The notes under the pieces are model-generated. The model saw only the letters and a list, made by a program, of their open reading frames with translations. It searched no databases and was not told the DNA's origin. Both the position numbers and the translations under genes were made by a program. DNA of 64,000 bases. It comes from an uncultured Cytophagales bacterium (GTDB taxonomy: Bacteria; Bacteroidota; Bacteroidia; Cytophagales; Thermonemataceae). The DNA lies in the NCBI GenBank assembly GCA_938002655.1, contig CALLAC010000017.1:62001-126000 (forward strand), read 5' to 3'. Of the stretch, positions 8,636 through 17,545 are shown one piece after another; the first letter of the stretch is position 1, and each line of letters begins with the position of its first letter.

Positions 8636-9778
8636 ATGCGAGTATATTTAGACAACGCCGCTACTACTCCAATAGACAAAGCCGTTATTGAAGCTATGCT
8701 TCCTTTTCTGACAGAAAACTTTGGTAATCCTTCTTCTACACATTGGCACGGCAGGCAAGCAAGAGCTGAAATTGAAAAAGCTCGCAAAACTATTGCTGAG
8801 CTATTACATGCAAGTCCTTCGGAAATTTTTTTTACTTCGGGAGGTACAGAAGCTGATAATTGTATCTTGTGGGGAGCAGTAAAAGCAATGAACATAGAGC
8901 ATCTCATTTCCTCTCCGATTGAGCATCATGCGGTTTTACACACATTAGAAGAAATCAGTCGTAGTAAACATTTGCCTCTGCACTATGTAGATTTAGATGA
9001 AAAAGGAAATGTTCGTTTGGCTTCTTTGGAAAATTTATTACAAAAATATCCAAATGCTTTGGTTTCGCTGATGCACGGTAACAATGAAATTGGGAACCTT
9101 TTACCCTTACAAGAAGTAGCCGAAATGTGCAAGCATTATAAAGCCTACTTTCACTCCGATACTGTGCAAACAATGGGGCATTATGTGCACAATCTCAAAG
9201 AAACACCTTTAGACTATCTGGTAGGTGCCGCTCACAAATTTCATGGACCTAAAGGCGTAGGCTTTATGTTCGTTCGTCAAAAATCTAAAATTCATGCTTA
9301 TATCACGGGTGGTTCGCAAGAGAGAAATATGCGTGGTGGTACAGAAAATGTAGCAGGTATCATTGGGCTTGCCAAAGCTCTTGAACTTGCCTATCAGGAT
9401 ATGCCTGCCCATCGGGCTTACATAAAAGGTTTGAAGCAAAGAATGATAAAAGGCTTGCAAGAATCCGTAGAAGATATACAATTTAACGGAATGAGTGGCG
9501 ATATAGAAAGAAGCCTTTATACGGTTTTGAATGTTAGTTTTCCTGCGTCTGAAATAGGAGAGATGATGCTTTTTAATTTGGATATTTCAGGGGTTTCGGC
9601 ATCGGGAGGGAGTGCTTGCTCTTCGGGTTCAGAAAGTCGCTCGCATGTTTTACAATTCCTTAACTGCCCCTCCGAACGCCCATCGGTACGTTTTTCTTTT
9701 AGTCGTATGAATACGCAAGAAGATATTGATTTTGCTTTACAAAAGATTATTGAAATTTATCAAAATAAAAATGCTTGA
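8636..9778 (+). CDS. cysteine desulfurase, NifS/IscS type
   Basis: A 380-residue PLP enzyme that releases sulfur from cysteine for iron-sulfur cluster and tRNA thiolation pathways. It starts MRVYLDNAATTPID, carries HWHGRQARAEIEKAR, the PLP-binding lysine in GAAHKFHGPKGVG, the GGTENVAGIIGLAKA block, and the catalytic cysteine loop GGSACSSGSESRSHVL of class I desulfurases. The ATG at 8636 is used; the frame extends to a TTG at 8615 inside the promoter. No iscU or sufE is adjacent. Its stop codon lies inside the left arm of the paired parS repeat. Confidence 0.93.
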   Translation: MRVYLDNAATTPIDKAVIEAMLPFLTENFGNPSSTHWHGRQARAEIEKARKTIAELLHASPSEIFFTSGGTEADNCILWGAVKAMNIEHLISSPIEHHAVLHTLEEISRSKHLPLHYVDLDEKGNVRLASLENLLQKYPNALVSLMHGNNEIGNLLPLQEVAEMCKHYKAYFHSDTVQTMGHYVHNLKETPLDYLVGAAHKFHGPKGVGFMFVRQKSKIHAYITGGSQERNMRGGTENVAGIIGLAKALELAYQDMPAHRAYIKGLKQRMIKGLQESVEDIQFNGMSGDIERSLYTVLNVSFPASEIGEMMLFNLDISGVSASGGSACSSGSESRSHVLQFLNCPSERPSVRFSFSRMNTQEDIDFALQKIIEIYQNKNA

Positions 9779-9836
9779 TGTTTCACGTGGAACATCTCGG
9801 GTATAAAAACAACAAATGTTCCACGTGAAACATCAA
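9775..9836. promoter_or_regulatory. parS: paired parS (ParB-binding) sites in a perfect inverted repeat
   Basis: Two 21-base arms (9775-9795 and 9816-9836) are exact reverse complements, separated by 20 bases. Each arm contains a perfect match to the bacterial parS consensus TGTTNCACGTGAAACA: TGTTCCACGTGAAACA is read on the plus strand at 9817-9832, and its complement at 9779-9794. ParB (Spo0J) spreads from such sites to segregate newly replicated origins. The same palindrome lies between convergent genes and could also form a strong hairpin in RNA, so a terminator role is not excluded. No other copy was noticed in the window, and parA/parB are not present. Confidence 0.85.
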
Positions 9837-9867
9837 AGAAGCAATCTTTGTAAAGTTTCTCTTGCTT

Positions 9868-10974
9868 TTATACTTTTTCTGCTAATCTGTTCATTACTTG
9901 TGTTTGCTTACGAATAGATTCTACATGAATGAGCTTATAAATTTCTTGGATGAGTTCTTTATTGAGCTTCATTTTTTCTGCCCATTGAGGGCGAGTACGG
10001 AATATTTCATCCCAACGCTCTATCTGAAAAATACTGATATTGTTTTCTCTTTTGTATTCTCCGATTTGCTCTACCAAATACATACGAGTAGCTAAAATTT
10101 CAATAAGCTCTCTATCTAATTCATCTATTTGTTTGCGTAGTTCGTCAAGTCGATTGTTAAAGTCGATATCATCGGTTTTTTGCTTTCTAAAGTTGAAAGA
10201 GCGGATCATTTCTTCTAATTCGCTGGGGGTTACTTGTTGTTTAGCATCACTCCAAGCCTTGTCGGGGGTGATGTGCGTTTCTATCATTAAGCCATCATAG
10301 TTCAAGTCGAGGGCTTTTTGGGCTACTTTTGCTACCATTTTTCTATCCCCTGTGATATGGCTAGGGTCACAGAGCAGAGGCAAATGAGGGAATATTCTTT
10401 TGAGTTCGAATGGAATTTGCCAGTTGGGCGGGTTGCGATATTTGCTTTCTTGCAAAGAAGAAAAGCCTCTATGAATTGCCGCTATTTTGCGAACACCTGC
10501 TTTATGAATACGCTCAATTGCTCCAATCCATAGAGCCAAATCAGGATTGACAGGGTTTTTTATCATTACGGGAACATCTATACCCTGCAAGGCATCTGCC
10601 AAATCTTGTACATTAAAGGGATTGACCGTAGTTCTTGCCCCAATCCAAAGAATATCTACGCCATATTTCAAGGCAAGCTCTATGTGTTGGGGGCTTGCCA
10701 CTTCGATAGCAAAAGGTAAATCTATAAGTTTCTTGACAGTTTGCACCCAAGGCAAAGCTATTTCGCCGTGTCCTTCAAAATTACCAGGTCTTGTACGAGG
10801 TTTCCAAATACCTGCACGAAAGGCACTCACACCCAAATCTTTTAACTGCAAGCAAGTTGCTACAAGTTGCTCTTCGGTTTCAGCACTGCAAGGTCCTGCA
10901 ATGATAGCGGCTTCTTTGTGTGGAAGCCATACGGAAAGGGGCAATATATCTAGTTCGAATTCCATAACATCCAT
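9868..10974 (-). CDS. 3-deoxy-7-phosphoheptulonate synthase fused to chorismate mutase (type II)
   Basis: A 368-residue bifunctional enzyme of the shikimate pathway. Residues 1 to about 260 form a KDO8P-synthase-like DAHP synthase: AIIAGPCSAE, FRAGIWKPRTRPGNFEGHG, WIGARTTVNPFNVQDLADAL, MIKNPVNPD and the metal-binding LLCDPSHITGDR. Residues from about 275 form an AroQ-type helical chorismate mutase with LDELRKQIDELDRELIEILATRM and a conserved second helix. This order is the common arrangement in the phylum and allows feedback through the mutase domain. It starts 24 bases after gatC. Met4 (10965) is an alternative start. Confidence 0.93.
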   Translation of the reverse strand: MDVMEFELDILPLSVWLPHKEAAIIAGPCSAETEEQLVATCLQLKDLGVSAFRAGIWKPRTRPGNFEGHGEIALPWVQTVKKLIDLPFAIEVASPQHIELALKYGVDILWIGARTTVNPFNVQDLADALQGIDVPVMIKNPVNPDLALWIGAIERIHKAGVRKIAAIHRGFSSLQESKYRNPPNWQIPFELKRIFPHLPLLCDPSHITGDRKMVAKVAQKALDLNYDGLMIETHITPDKAWSDAKQQVTPSELEEMIRSFNFRKQKTDDIDFNNRLDELRKQIDELDRELIEILATRMYLVEQIGEYKRENNISIFQIERWDEIFRTRPQWAEKMKLNKELIQEIYKLIHVESIRKQTQVMNRLAEKV

Positions 10975-10998
10975 GGTCCAGATTTTACAAAAAATATT

Positions 10999-11286
10999 TT
11001 ACTCTATAACTTTTGGAACACGGAAATAGTTTGCATCATGTTTGGGAGCATTGAGCAGTGCTTTCTCATGGTTTAGCGAGGGCATGGGCTCATCTTCTCT
11101 GAAAATATTGATTTCAGTAGAAATGTGCGTTAAAGGTTCTACTTGCTCGGTATCAATTTCATCGAGTTTTTCCATCCAAGTCAGAATTTTACTCAATTCA
11201 TTCATCATAGTTTCTTCGCAATTAGGCTCAATTTCTAAGCGAGCCAAGTGTGCAATATTGGATAAGATTTCTTGATTTATCTTCAT
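10999..11286 (-). CDS. gatC: Asp-tRNA(Asn)/Glu-tRNA(Gln) amidotransferase subunit C
   Basis: A 95-residue linker subunit that holds GatA and GatB together for making Gln-tRNA or Asn-tRNA by transamidation. MKINQEILSNIAHLARLEIE and the ILTWMEKLDEIDTEQVEPL segment are typical, as is the aspartate- and proline-rich C-terminus ending in YFRVPKVIE. The ATG at 11286 is chosen over an upstream in-frame start that adds ten unrelated residues. gatA and gatB are not adjacent. A hisS gene at 32536 is the only aminoacyl-tRNA synthetase in the window. Confidence 0.92.
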   Translation of the reverse strand: MKINQEILSNIAHLARLEIEPNCEETMMNELSKILTWMEKLDEIDTEQVEPLTHISTEINIFREDEPMPSLNHEKALLNAPKHDANYFRVPKVIE

Positions 11287-11376
11287 GTTTTTGCATTTAA
11301 AGAACAAACATAACAATCTTTTTTTACAAATCCAAAGAGTGCATAATCAGAAAAGTAGTATGGTAGAGATTGCTTA

Positions 11377-12174
11377 TTATGCTTTTATTTTTTTTCTCAG
11401 AGCATTAGCAATAATTTTAGCTTGCCAATTTTTAGGGAAAAACCAACGCAAATAGCTGTAAAATTTCACCTGCCATTTAGGAACAAGCAACCTTCTTTTG
11501 TTCATCATTGCTTTTACAGCCGCTTTGGCAATAAATTCGGGACTTGCAGTTAATGCTCTGCCTAATTTACCCATTTGTTTTATTCTTTCCAATACTTCGG
11601 AATTTGTAGTTATACCTCCCGGACATACTACTGTTACGCTGATATTTTTATCTTTTAACTCTTCACGTAAGGCAAAAGATAACTCTACGACGTAATGCTT
11701 TGAAGCTGAATAAGCGGCCTTGTAAGGCATTGTGAAAAGCCCTGCCATACTAGCAACATTTAGAATATAAGCAGGGCTGTTTTCGGCGAGTATAGGAATA
11801 AACAATCTCGTAAGTTGTGTGACAACAAGCGTGTTAATTTTTAATAATTTATCCAAGAAATCTGTAGAAAGTCGTTCAAACTTATCTGTATAACCTATAC
11901 CTGCATTGTTGATGAGATATTTTACTCTAAAATGATTTGCCTGTACAAATTCTAAAATCTTTTCGGAAGCATTGGGTTTGGTAAGGTCAATTCCTAGAGT
12001 TACGGCTTCTACTTGGTAGGTATTTTTTAAATATTGAGCTGTTTCTGTTAATTTTTTTTCGGGAAGAGCTACTAAAATAGTAGAAATCTTTCTTTGAGCA
12101 AAATTTTCAGCAATAGCTTTTCCCAATCCTTGGCTGCCGCCGGTAATAAGAGCAAATTCTATATTAGAACTCAT
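11377..12174 (-). CDS. short-chain dehydrogenase/reductase
   Basis: A 265-residue SDR with the classical motifs: the NAD(P) loop TGGSQGLGKAIAE near residue 11, LINNAGIG, the catalytic serine before MAGLFTMPYKAAYSASKHYV, whose Tyr and Lys complete the triad, and VCPGGITTN. The C-terminal 30 residues (VPKWQVKFYSYLRWFFP...) are hydrophobic and basic, resembling membrane-attached acyl-CoA or ketosteroid type reductases such as DltE-like proteins. The ATG at 12174 is preferred because it places the Rossmann loop near the N-terminus; the frame runs 22 codons upstream. The substrate is unknown. Confidence 0.88.
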   Translation of the reverse strand: MSSNIEFALITGGSQGLGKAIAENFAQRKISTILVALPEKKLTETAQYLKNTYQVEAVTLGIDLTKPNASEKILEFVQANHFRVKYLINNAGIGYTDKFERLSTDFLDKLLKINTLVVTQLTRLFIPILAENSPAYILNVASMAGLFTMPYKAAYSASKHYVVELSFALREELKDKNISVTVVCPGGITTNSEVLERIKQMGKLGRALTASPEFIAKAAVKAMMNKRRLLVPKWQVKFYSYLRWFFPKNWQAKIIANALRKKIKA

Positions 12175-12223
12175 AGTAGCAAAGTTTTTCGCAAATAAAC
12201 GAAAATTTATTTGCGAAAAAAAA

Positions 12224-12257
12224 GACCTATAAGATTTCACTGCTATTCTTATAGGTC
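12224..12257 (-). terminator. intrinsic terminator of the 12280-12621 membrane-protein gene
   Basis: A perfect 11-base stem GACCTATAAGA / TCTTATAGGTC with a 12-base loop, followed on the minus strand by eight T residues (the A-run at 12216-12223). It lies 22 bases past the stop codon. It is a textbook Rho-independent terminator and the best member of a set of similar hairpins in this window. Confidence 0.85.
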
Positions 12258-12279
12258 TTCGTAATATTTGTTAGTTTTT

Positions 12280-12621
12280 CTAAAATCTATTTACAATCAT
12301 CTGACTTATCAAAAATCCGTATAAGATAACTAATACGAGCCAATAAGAGTTCTTGACATATTTGAACGGAGCAAATAACCCACTTATGCCTATAATACCT
12401 CCTACAATTACACTAATCCATAAAGGTTGTTGCATTTGTAAAAACACGAAGGCAATCATCAAGCCTAATACAGGACCTACCATAAAACGCTTTGCCCAAC
12501 GAATAAATAGCTTTTGGCGTTTATAGAACCTTTTAAGGCTTTCAGCATTTGCCAAGCTATTTTCGGGAGCCACTAGCCACACACCATTTACCAAAAAGAG
12601 CTTTTTTTCTGTGTTTTTCAT
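12280..12621 (-). CDS. small membrane protein, unknown function
   Basis: A 113-residue protein I do not recognise. The first 45 residues are polar and basic (KRFYKRQKLFIRWAKRF), followed by three hydrophobic stretches at about 48-66, 69-87 and 93-110, so a small integral membrane protein is likely. It has its own strong terminator downstream and no obvious partner. lpxK is divergent 135 bases away, and the two could share a control region, but nothing links them functionally. Confidence 0.7.
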   Translation of the reverse strand: MKNTEKKLFLVNGVWLVAPENSLANAESLKRFYKRQKLFIRWAKRFMVGPVLGLMIAFVFLQMQQPLWISVIVGGIIGISGLFAPFKYVKNSYWLVLVILYGFLISQMIVNRF

Positions 12622-12756
12622 CTCGCATAAAGTTAGTTAGTTGGTGAAACCATCATTTTTAAAGTATAATACAAAAATATTTAACATTTATTTAACATGC
12701 AAATTCCTTGCCAAAAAATTTTTGGAAAAACGTAATTTTGTCAAAATTTTTTTGTG

Positions 12757-13806
12757 ATGAAATCTTTACTTTTCCCTTTGGCGGTGCTATATGGCTGGGT
12801 TACAGATGTACGAAATTGGCTTTATGATACAGGCAAGCTCAAATCCGTAAGATTTGATTTGTTTACTATTGGTGTAGGAAATTTGAGAGTGGGTGGTACG
12901 GGTAAAACGCCTTTTATTGAGTATTTGATACGATTATTTGCATCAGAATATAAAATTGCTACCTTGAGCAGAGGTTATGGCAGAAAAAGCAGAGGGTTTC
13001 GTATAGCAACACCTGAAAGTTCTGCTCAGGAAATAGGAGACGAACCTTTGCAATTGTATGCTAAATTTGGTGATAAAATCAGAGTTTGTGTAGGTGAAGA
13101 GAGAATTTTGGCAATTCCTGAACTCTTGGCTTGTCATCCCGAAATACAAATGATTTTGCTTGATGATGTTTTTCAGCACCGAAGCATAAAGCCTCATGTT
13201 CAAATTCTACTTACCGACTATAAAAATTTATTCTATCAAGACTATCTTCTTCCTGTGGGTAGGCTTCGCGAAGCTCGAAAACAAGCTCGCCGAGCCGATT
13301 TAATTGTCGTAACCAAATGCCCTTCGCAAATTCCTGAAATAGAAAAAGAAAACATAAGGCACAATATACAAAAATACGCCCCTACTTGCAAAGTACTTTT
13401 TACGTATGTCAGATATGGGAAACCTCGCAATATTTTTAACCAAAGCGAAGAGCCTCTTTTACAAAAAGTAGCATTGGTTTCAGGGATAGCTCAGCCTCAT
13501 TATTTTGAAAGAGATATGCAAGAGCGATTCTATGTGCAAAAACACTTCATTTTCCCCGATCATTGTTTTTTTAGTAGAGAAGATATAGCCGCTTTCAGTG
13601 AGTTTTTAGAGCAAAATCCTGAATGTTTTCTGCTTTGTACCGAAAAAGATGCTGTAAAATTGCGAAAGATGGATTTTACAGAAAAGTATAAAAATCGTGT
13701 TTTTTCTATTGGTTTGAAAGTTGATTTTTTGGACGAAGATGAGAGTTATTTTTTCAAAAATTATATGCAAGAACGCTTAAAACATTTCGAGGAAAAAGAA
13801 TACTAA
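12757..13806 (+). CDS. lpxK: tetraacyldisaccharide 4'-kinase
   Basis: Phosphorylates the 4' position of the lipid A precursor at the inner-membrane surface. The protein has an N-terminal membrane-associated helix (LLFPLAVLYGWVTDVRNWLY), the P-loop GNLRVGGTGKTPFIEYLI, the LSRGYGRK block, GDEPLQL, and LLDDVFQHRSIK, and ends with the VTKCP and CTEKDAVKL segments typical of the family. It is 349 residues from the ATG at 12757; a GTG directly before it is also in frame. A TAATTTTG element at 12733-12740 could be its -7 promoter box. It shows that the organism makes lipid A. Confidence 0.93.
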   Translation: MKSLLFPLAVLYGWVTDVRNWLYDTGKLKSVRFDLFTIGVGNLRVGGTGKTPFIEYLIRLFASEYKIATLSRGYGRKSRGFRIATPESSAQEIGDEPLQLYAKFGDKIRVCVGEERILAIPELLACHPEIQMILLDDVFQHRSIKPHVQILLTDYKNLFYQDYLLPVGRLREARKQARRADLIVVTKCPSQIPEIEKENIRHNIQKYAPTCKVLFTYVRYGKPRNIFNQSEEPLLQKVALVSGIAQPHYFERDMQERFYVQKHFIFPDHCFFSREDIAAFSEFLEQNPECFLLCTEKDAVKLRKMDFTEKYKNRVFSIGLKVDFLDEDESYFFKNYMQERLKHFEEKEY

Positions 13807-13852
13807 AAATCTTGGAAATCAAAAATTTTTGCTAAATTGGGTATCAAATTTG

Positions 13853-14677
13853 ATGCATATCTCTTTAAAATTACATCTGTTTATGCTAAAAATCTTACTA
13901 ATGACTTCGTTTTTTGGGTGGGTGTTCTGCTGTTTTGGGCAGTTTTCCTCTATTACTGTGCAAAGTATTGAAGATGAGCCGTTTATAATGTATGTCAATG
14001 GCAATCTTATAAGTACCACGCCTTCTTTGTATGCTCGTGCCGATAATCTTTGGGACGGCTTTTACTGGATAAAGATAATTATCAATTCTCAGACCGAGCC
14101 TGTGGTTTTAGAGAAAAAAATTCCTGTGATAGGCTTAAGTAATCTTTCTTTTGTACTTCGCAAAAAACGAGGTAGGTACAGGTTAAGCCTGCAAAGCTTG
14201 AATGATTTTACAGGAATTTTTCGTTTTTCCGCTCCTATTTTTCGCAATCCTTTTCCGAGCTTTCCCAATTCAGCACAAGAGGAAGAAGAGCCTGAATATC
14301 CTATTCAGAAGCCTAATTCTGAACCACAAACCCGGCCCGAAGCTAATAAATCTGAGCAACCTATGCCCACTGACCGCTACGCTATGCGTGTTTTAGATAG
14401 CGAGTTTGAGGAAATCAAACGCAATATGAAAGAAGAAACAAATGATGAGGAAAAATTACGAATTGCTAAATTTTCGATGAAAAACACGGGTTATTTCTCT
14501 TCCGAGCAGGTGGCAGAAATAATAAGCCTTATCGGTTTTGAAAAAGAACGCCTTGAACTTGCTAAATTTGCTTATGATTACGTTTATGACCGCTATCAAT
14601 ATTACACTAAAGTTTCTCGCAGTCTGAAAACAAACGAAGCACGCAAAGAACTCTTTGATTTTTTAGAAAAAAAGTAA
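13853..14677 (+). CDS. secreted DUF4476 domain protein
   Basis: A 274-residue exported protein. A hydrophobic segment near residues 7-30 (LHLFMLKILLMTSFFGWVFCCF) serves as a signal peptide. The N-terminal half looks beta-rich, the middle (about 140-180) is rich in Pro, Glu and Gln, and the last 90 residues form the helical DUF4476 domain (LDSEFEEIKRNMKEE ... SSEQVAEIISLIGFEKERLELAKFAYDYV). DUF4476 is common in Bacteroidota envelopes and has no agreed function. The ATG at 13853 is used; Met11 would also give a signal peptide. The frame extends to a TTG at 13829. Confidence 0.8.
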   Translation: MHISLKLHLFMLKILLMTSFFGWVFCCFGQFSSITVQSIEDEPFIMYVNGNLISTTPSLYARADNLWDGFYWIKIIINSQTEPVVLEKKIPVIGLSNLSFVLRKKRGRYRLSLQSLNDFTGIFRFSAPIFRNPFPSFPNSAQEEEEPEYPIQKPNSEPQTRPEANKSEQPMPTDRYAMRVLDSEFEEIKRNMKEETNDEEKLRIAKFSMKNTGYFSSEQVAEIISLIGFEKERLELAKFAYDYVYDRYQYYTKVSRSLKTNEARKELFDFLEKK

Positions 14678-14701
14678 CAAAAAAATAACTCAATTACTGA
14701 A

Positions 14702-14730
14702 AACCTCGTAAGTTTGTTGCTTATGAGGTT
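14702..14730 (+). terminator. intrinsic terminator after the DUF4476 gene
   Basis: An 11-base stem AACCTCGTAAG / CTTATGAGGTT (one G-U pair) with a 7-base loop, followed by TTATTTTCTTCTTTT. It is 24 bases past the stop codon. Confidence 0.75.
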
Positions 14731-14762
14731 TTATTTTCTTCTTTTACATAACAAAGATTGCT

Positions 14763-15956
14763 ATGAATGTCAATCCCGAAGTTGTACAAAATTTAGCGAA
14801 AATATATTTTACCGAAATTCAGGGGCATCGTAGACACTTACACGCCCATCCCGAACTTTCTTTTCAGGAGTACAAAACGGCCGAATATATTGCACAATAT
14901 TTAAAGCTTTATGGTATAGAGTTCAAGGCAGGGATAGCGGGTACAGGTATTGTAGCTACTATCCGAGGGCAAAATCCTGAAAGCAAAACCATAGCTTTGC
15001 GTGCTGATATAGACGCTTTACCTATTGTAGAGCAGAATAATGTTCCTTACAAATCTCAAAACGAAGGGATAATGCATGCCTGCGGACACGATGTTCATAC
15101 GGCTTCACTTTTAGGCTGTGCTAAAATTTTGCAGGAATTAAAAAGCTATTTTGAGGGTACTGTACGGCTGATTTTCCAGCCCGGTGAGGAAAAAATACCT
15201 GGTGGTGCTTCGCTAATGATACGAGAAGGAGTACTTGAGAATCCGCAACCGCAGGCAATATTTGGGCAACATGTAATGCCACTTTTGCCTGTGGGCAAAG
15301 TGGGGTTTCGTGAGGGTATGTATATGGCAAGTGCTGATGAACTTTATGTAAAAGTAATAGGGAAAGGTGGGCATGCCGCTATGCCTGAAAATTGTATAGA
15401 TTCCGTACTGATTGCCTCGCATATTGTAGTAGCTCTGCAACAGATTGTCAGTCGGAATGCACCTCCTAAAATTCCTTCGGTGCTTTCTTTTGGGAAAGTT
15501 ATTGCCAACGGAGCAACGAATATTTTGCCTAATGAAGTTTACTTGGAAGGTACTTTCCGAACTTTTGATGAAACTTGGCGAAATACAGCTCACGAAAAGA
15601 TGGTGAAAATGGCTTATAGCATTGCAGAAGCAATGGGTGGCAAGTGCGAATTTGAGGTGAGACGAGGCTATCCTTTTCTGAAAAATAATCCTTTGCTTAC
15701 GCAAAAAGCAAAATCTTGGGCAGAAATGTATTTAGGCAAAGAAAATGTAGTAGATTTAGATATTTGGCTTGCGGCAGAAGATTTTGCTTACTATTCACAA
15801 GTAGCAGATGCCTGCTTCTATCGTCTAGGCACTCGCAACGAAACCAAAGGTATCATTTCAGGAGTACATACATCCACTTTTGATATTGATGAACAAGCTC
15901 TTGAGATTGGTGCAGGGCTTATGGCTTGGATTGCCTTACAGAGCTTAATGAGCTGA
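14763..15956 (+). CDS. M20 family amidohydrolase (N-acyl amino acid or IAA-conjugate hydrolase type)
   Basis: A 397-residue zinc or manganese peptidase/amidohydrolase of the M20D branch. Visible features are RHLHAHPELSFQEYKTAEY, the metal motif MHACGHDVHTASLLGCAK, the GEE ligand block FQPGEEKIPGG, the dimerisation domain with GKGGHAAMPENCIDS, and the C-terminal LAAEDFAYYSQ and GVHTSTFDIDE. Such enzymes cleave the N-acyl group from amino acids or hippurate-like conjugates; the exact substrate is not predictable. There is no signal peptide, so it acts in the cytoplasm. Confidence 0.9.
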   Translation: MNVNPEVVQNLAKIYFTEIQGHRRHLHAHPELSFQEYKTAEYIAQYLKLYGIEFKAGIAGTGIVATIRGQNPESKTIALRADIDALPIVEQNNVPYKSQNEGIMHACGHDVHTASLLGCAKILQELKSYFEGTVRLIFQPGEEKIPGGASLMIREGVLENPQPQAIFGQHVMPLLPVGKVGFREGMYMASADELYVKVIGKGGHAAMPENCIDSVLIASHIVVALQQIVSRNAPPKIPSVLSFGKVIANGATNILPNEVYLEGTFRTFDETWRNTAHEKMVKMAYSIAEAMGGKCEFEVRRGYPFLKNNPLLTQKAKSWAEMYLGKENVVDLDIWLAAEDFAYYSQVADACFYRLGTRNETKGIISGVHTSTFDIDEQALEIGAGLMAWIALQSLMS

Positions 15957-15957
15957 A

Positions 15958-15989
15958 AACCTGTAAGAATTTGGTTTTCCTTACAGGTT
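15958..15989. terminator. bidirectional terminator between the M20 hydrolase and ftsZ
   Basis: A perfect 10-base stem AACCTGTAAG / CTTACAGGTT with a 12-base loop, lying between the stops of two convergent genes (15956 and 16001). T-runs are weak on both sides. Confidence 0.65.
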
Positions 15990-16000
15990 CTTGTGAGCTT

Positions 16001-17545
16001 TTAGTCAGGTTTATCGGTAAAAAACTTGTTATTACTTGTAATTTGATTGTCGCCATCCAAACTATACCGAGAAATTTCTTTATCTGAAAATTTGATCTCT
16101 TCTAATTCAATTCCTCTGCGTTTGAAAGCAGGTACATCGCTTTTGTATTTGATATCTTCGGAAGAGGTTTCGTAGTTATTGCTTAAAGATTTGAGGATTT
16201 CTAATCGTTTTTTGGCAGATTCTTCTTCTTTGCGTTTTAGCTCTTGTTTGGCGATTTCTTCCTCTAATTTTCTCAGGTCTTTGGTTGTTTTTTCAGGAGT
16301 TTTTTCTTCCAAATTGTAAACAATCTTACCAGGCATGCTTTCTGCATTGGGTTTTTCTGTGCTTATGCTTTCTATCTGAGTGCTAATTTCGAATACTACT
16401 TCTTTTTCTTTTTTCTCTACTTTTTCTTCGTCTTGTATTTTTTTAGGCTGAATGGTAGAAGTAGTGAGTATTTTTTCATCGGGCTGACTTAACTCTTGTA
16501 CCTTTTTAGAGCCTGTTTCTAAATCATGTATGATTTTGGTATCATTTGTTTTTTTTTCGTAGGGATTATCGGTATCTGCGATAAAACCTGTGGCTATCAC
16601 CGTTACACGAACAGCCTCTCCGAGGGTAGGGTCTATACCTTGCCCCCAAATTACGTTATCGGCTTCTCCACCTATTTTTTCGGTGATATAGTCCATTACG
16701 GTTGTAAATTCGTCTAATCGCAACTCTGCTTTGTCAGAAGACATTATAGAAACGAGCATTTTTTTGGCTCCACGTATATCACGATTGTTGAGCAGAGGTG
16801 AATTGAGAGCTTCTTCTACGGCTTTGTAGGCTCTGTCTTCTCCTTCGGCTTTAGCAGAACCCATGACAGCTGTACCTGAGTTAGTCATAATAGTTTTTAC
16901 ATCTTCAAAGTCTACATTTACATAACCGGGAACTGTGATAAGTTCGGCGATACTTTTGGCGGCAGTAAGTAAAATATTATCTGCTTGGGCAAAAGCGTTG
17001 GACATAGACAAGTTACCGTAGACTTCTCTGAGTTTATCGTTTGAAATAATGATAAGTGTATCGCAATATTTACGCAATTCTTCTATTCCTTGCTTGGCTT
17101 GTTCAATTTTCTTTCTGCCTTCGAAACTAAAAGGGGCAGTAACAATTCCTACGGTAAGAATACCTAAATCACGTGCAATTTGAGCAATAACAGGTGCGGC
17201 ACCTGTACCTGTACCACCGCCCATACCAGCGGTTACAAATACCATTTTTGTATGATTGGAAAGTAACTCTCTGATATCTTCTCTGCTTTCCAGAGCCGCT
17301 TCTCTACCTTTTTCAGGGTTGGCTCCTGCTCCTAAACCTTCAGTAAGATTGATACCTATTTGCAGTTTTGTAGGTACGGGGCTGGCATTCAGAGCCTGAG
17401 CGTCGGTATTGCATACTACAAACTCTACATCTTTTATGCCTCTGTTAAACATATGATTAACGGCGTTGCTGCCACCACCGCCCACACCAATTACTTTGAT
17501 AATAGACTTGCTCTGAAAGTTTTGTTTGACAAATGTATAAGACAT
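16001..17545 (-). CDS. ftsZ: cell division protein FtsZ
   Basis: Tubulin-like GTPase that forms the division ring. The GTP-binding domain includes IGVGGGGSNAVNHM, CNTDAQAL, the tubulin signature GGGTGTG (109-115), and NVDFEDVKTIM. After about residue 330 comes a 140-residue linker rich in Lys and Glu (coiled-coil-like), then a conserved C-terminal peptide DVPAFKRRG (about 470-478), which binds FtsA or other anchors, and an extra 36-residue tail. The ATG at 17545 (MSYTFVKQNF) gives 514 residues; the frame continues 48 codons upstream without similarity. Neither ftsA, ftsQ nor mur genes lie nearby. Confidence 0.94.
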   Translation of the reverse strand: MSYTFVKQNFQSKSIIKVIGVGGGGSNAVNHMFNRGIKDVEFVVCNTDAQALNASPVPTKLQIGINLTEGLGAGANPEKGREAALESREDIRELLSNHTKMVFVTAGMGGGTGTGAAPVIAQIARDLGILTVGIVTAPFSFEGRKKIEQAKQGIEELRKYCDTLIIISNDKLREVYGNLSMSNAFAQADNILLTAAKSIAELITVPGYVNVDFEDVKTIMTNSGTAVMGSAKAEGEDRAYKAVEEALNSPLLNNRDIRGAKKMLVSIMSSDKAELRLDEFTTVMDYITEKIGGEADNVIWGQGIDPTLGEAVRVTVIATGFIADTDNPYEKKTNDTKIIHDLETGSKKVQELSQPDEKILTTSTIQPKKIQDEEKVEKKEKEVVFEISTQIESISTEKPNAESMPGKIVYNLEEKTPEKTTKDLRKLEEEIAKQELKRKEEESAKKRLEILKSLSNNYETSSEDIKYKSDVPAFKRRGIELEEIKFSDKEISRYSLDGDNQITSNNKFFTDKPD

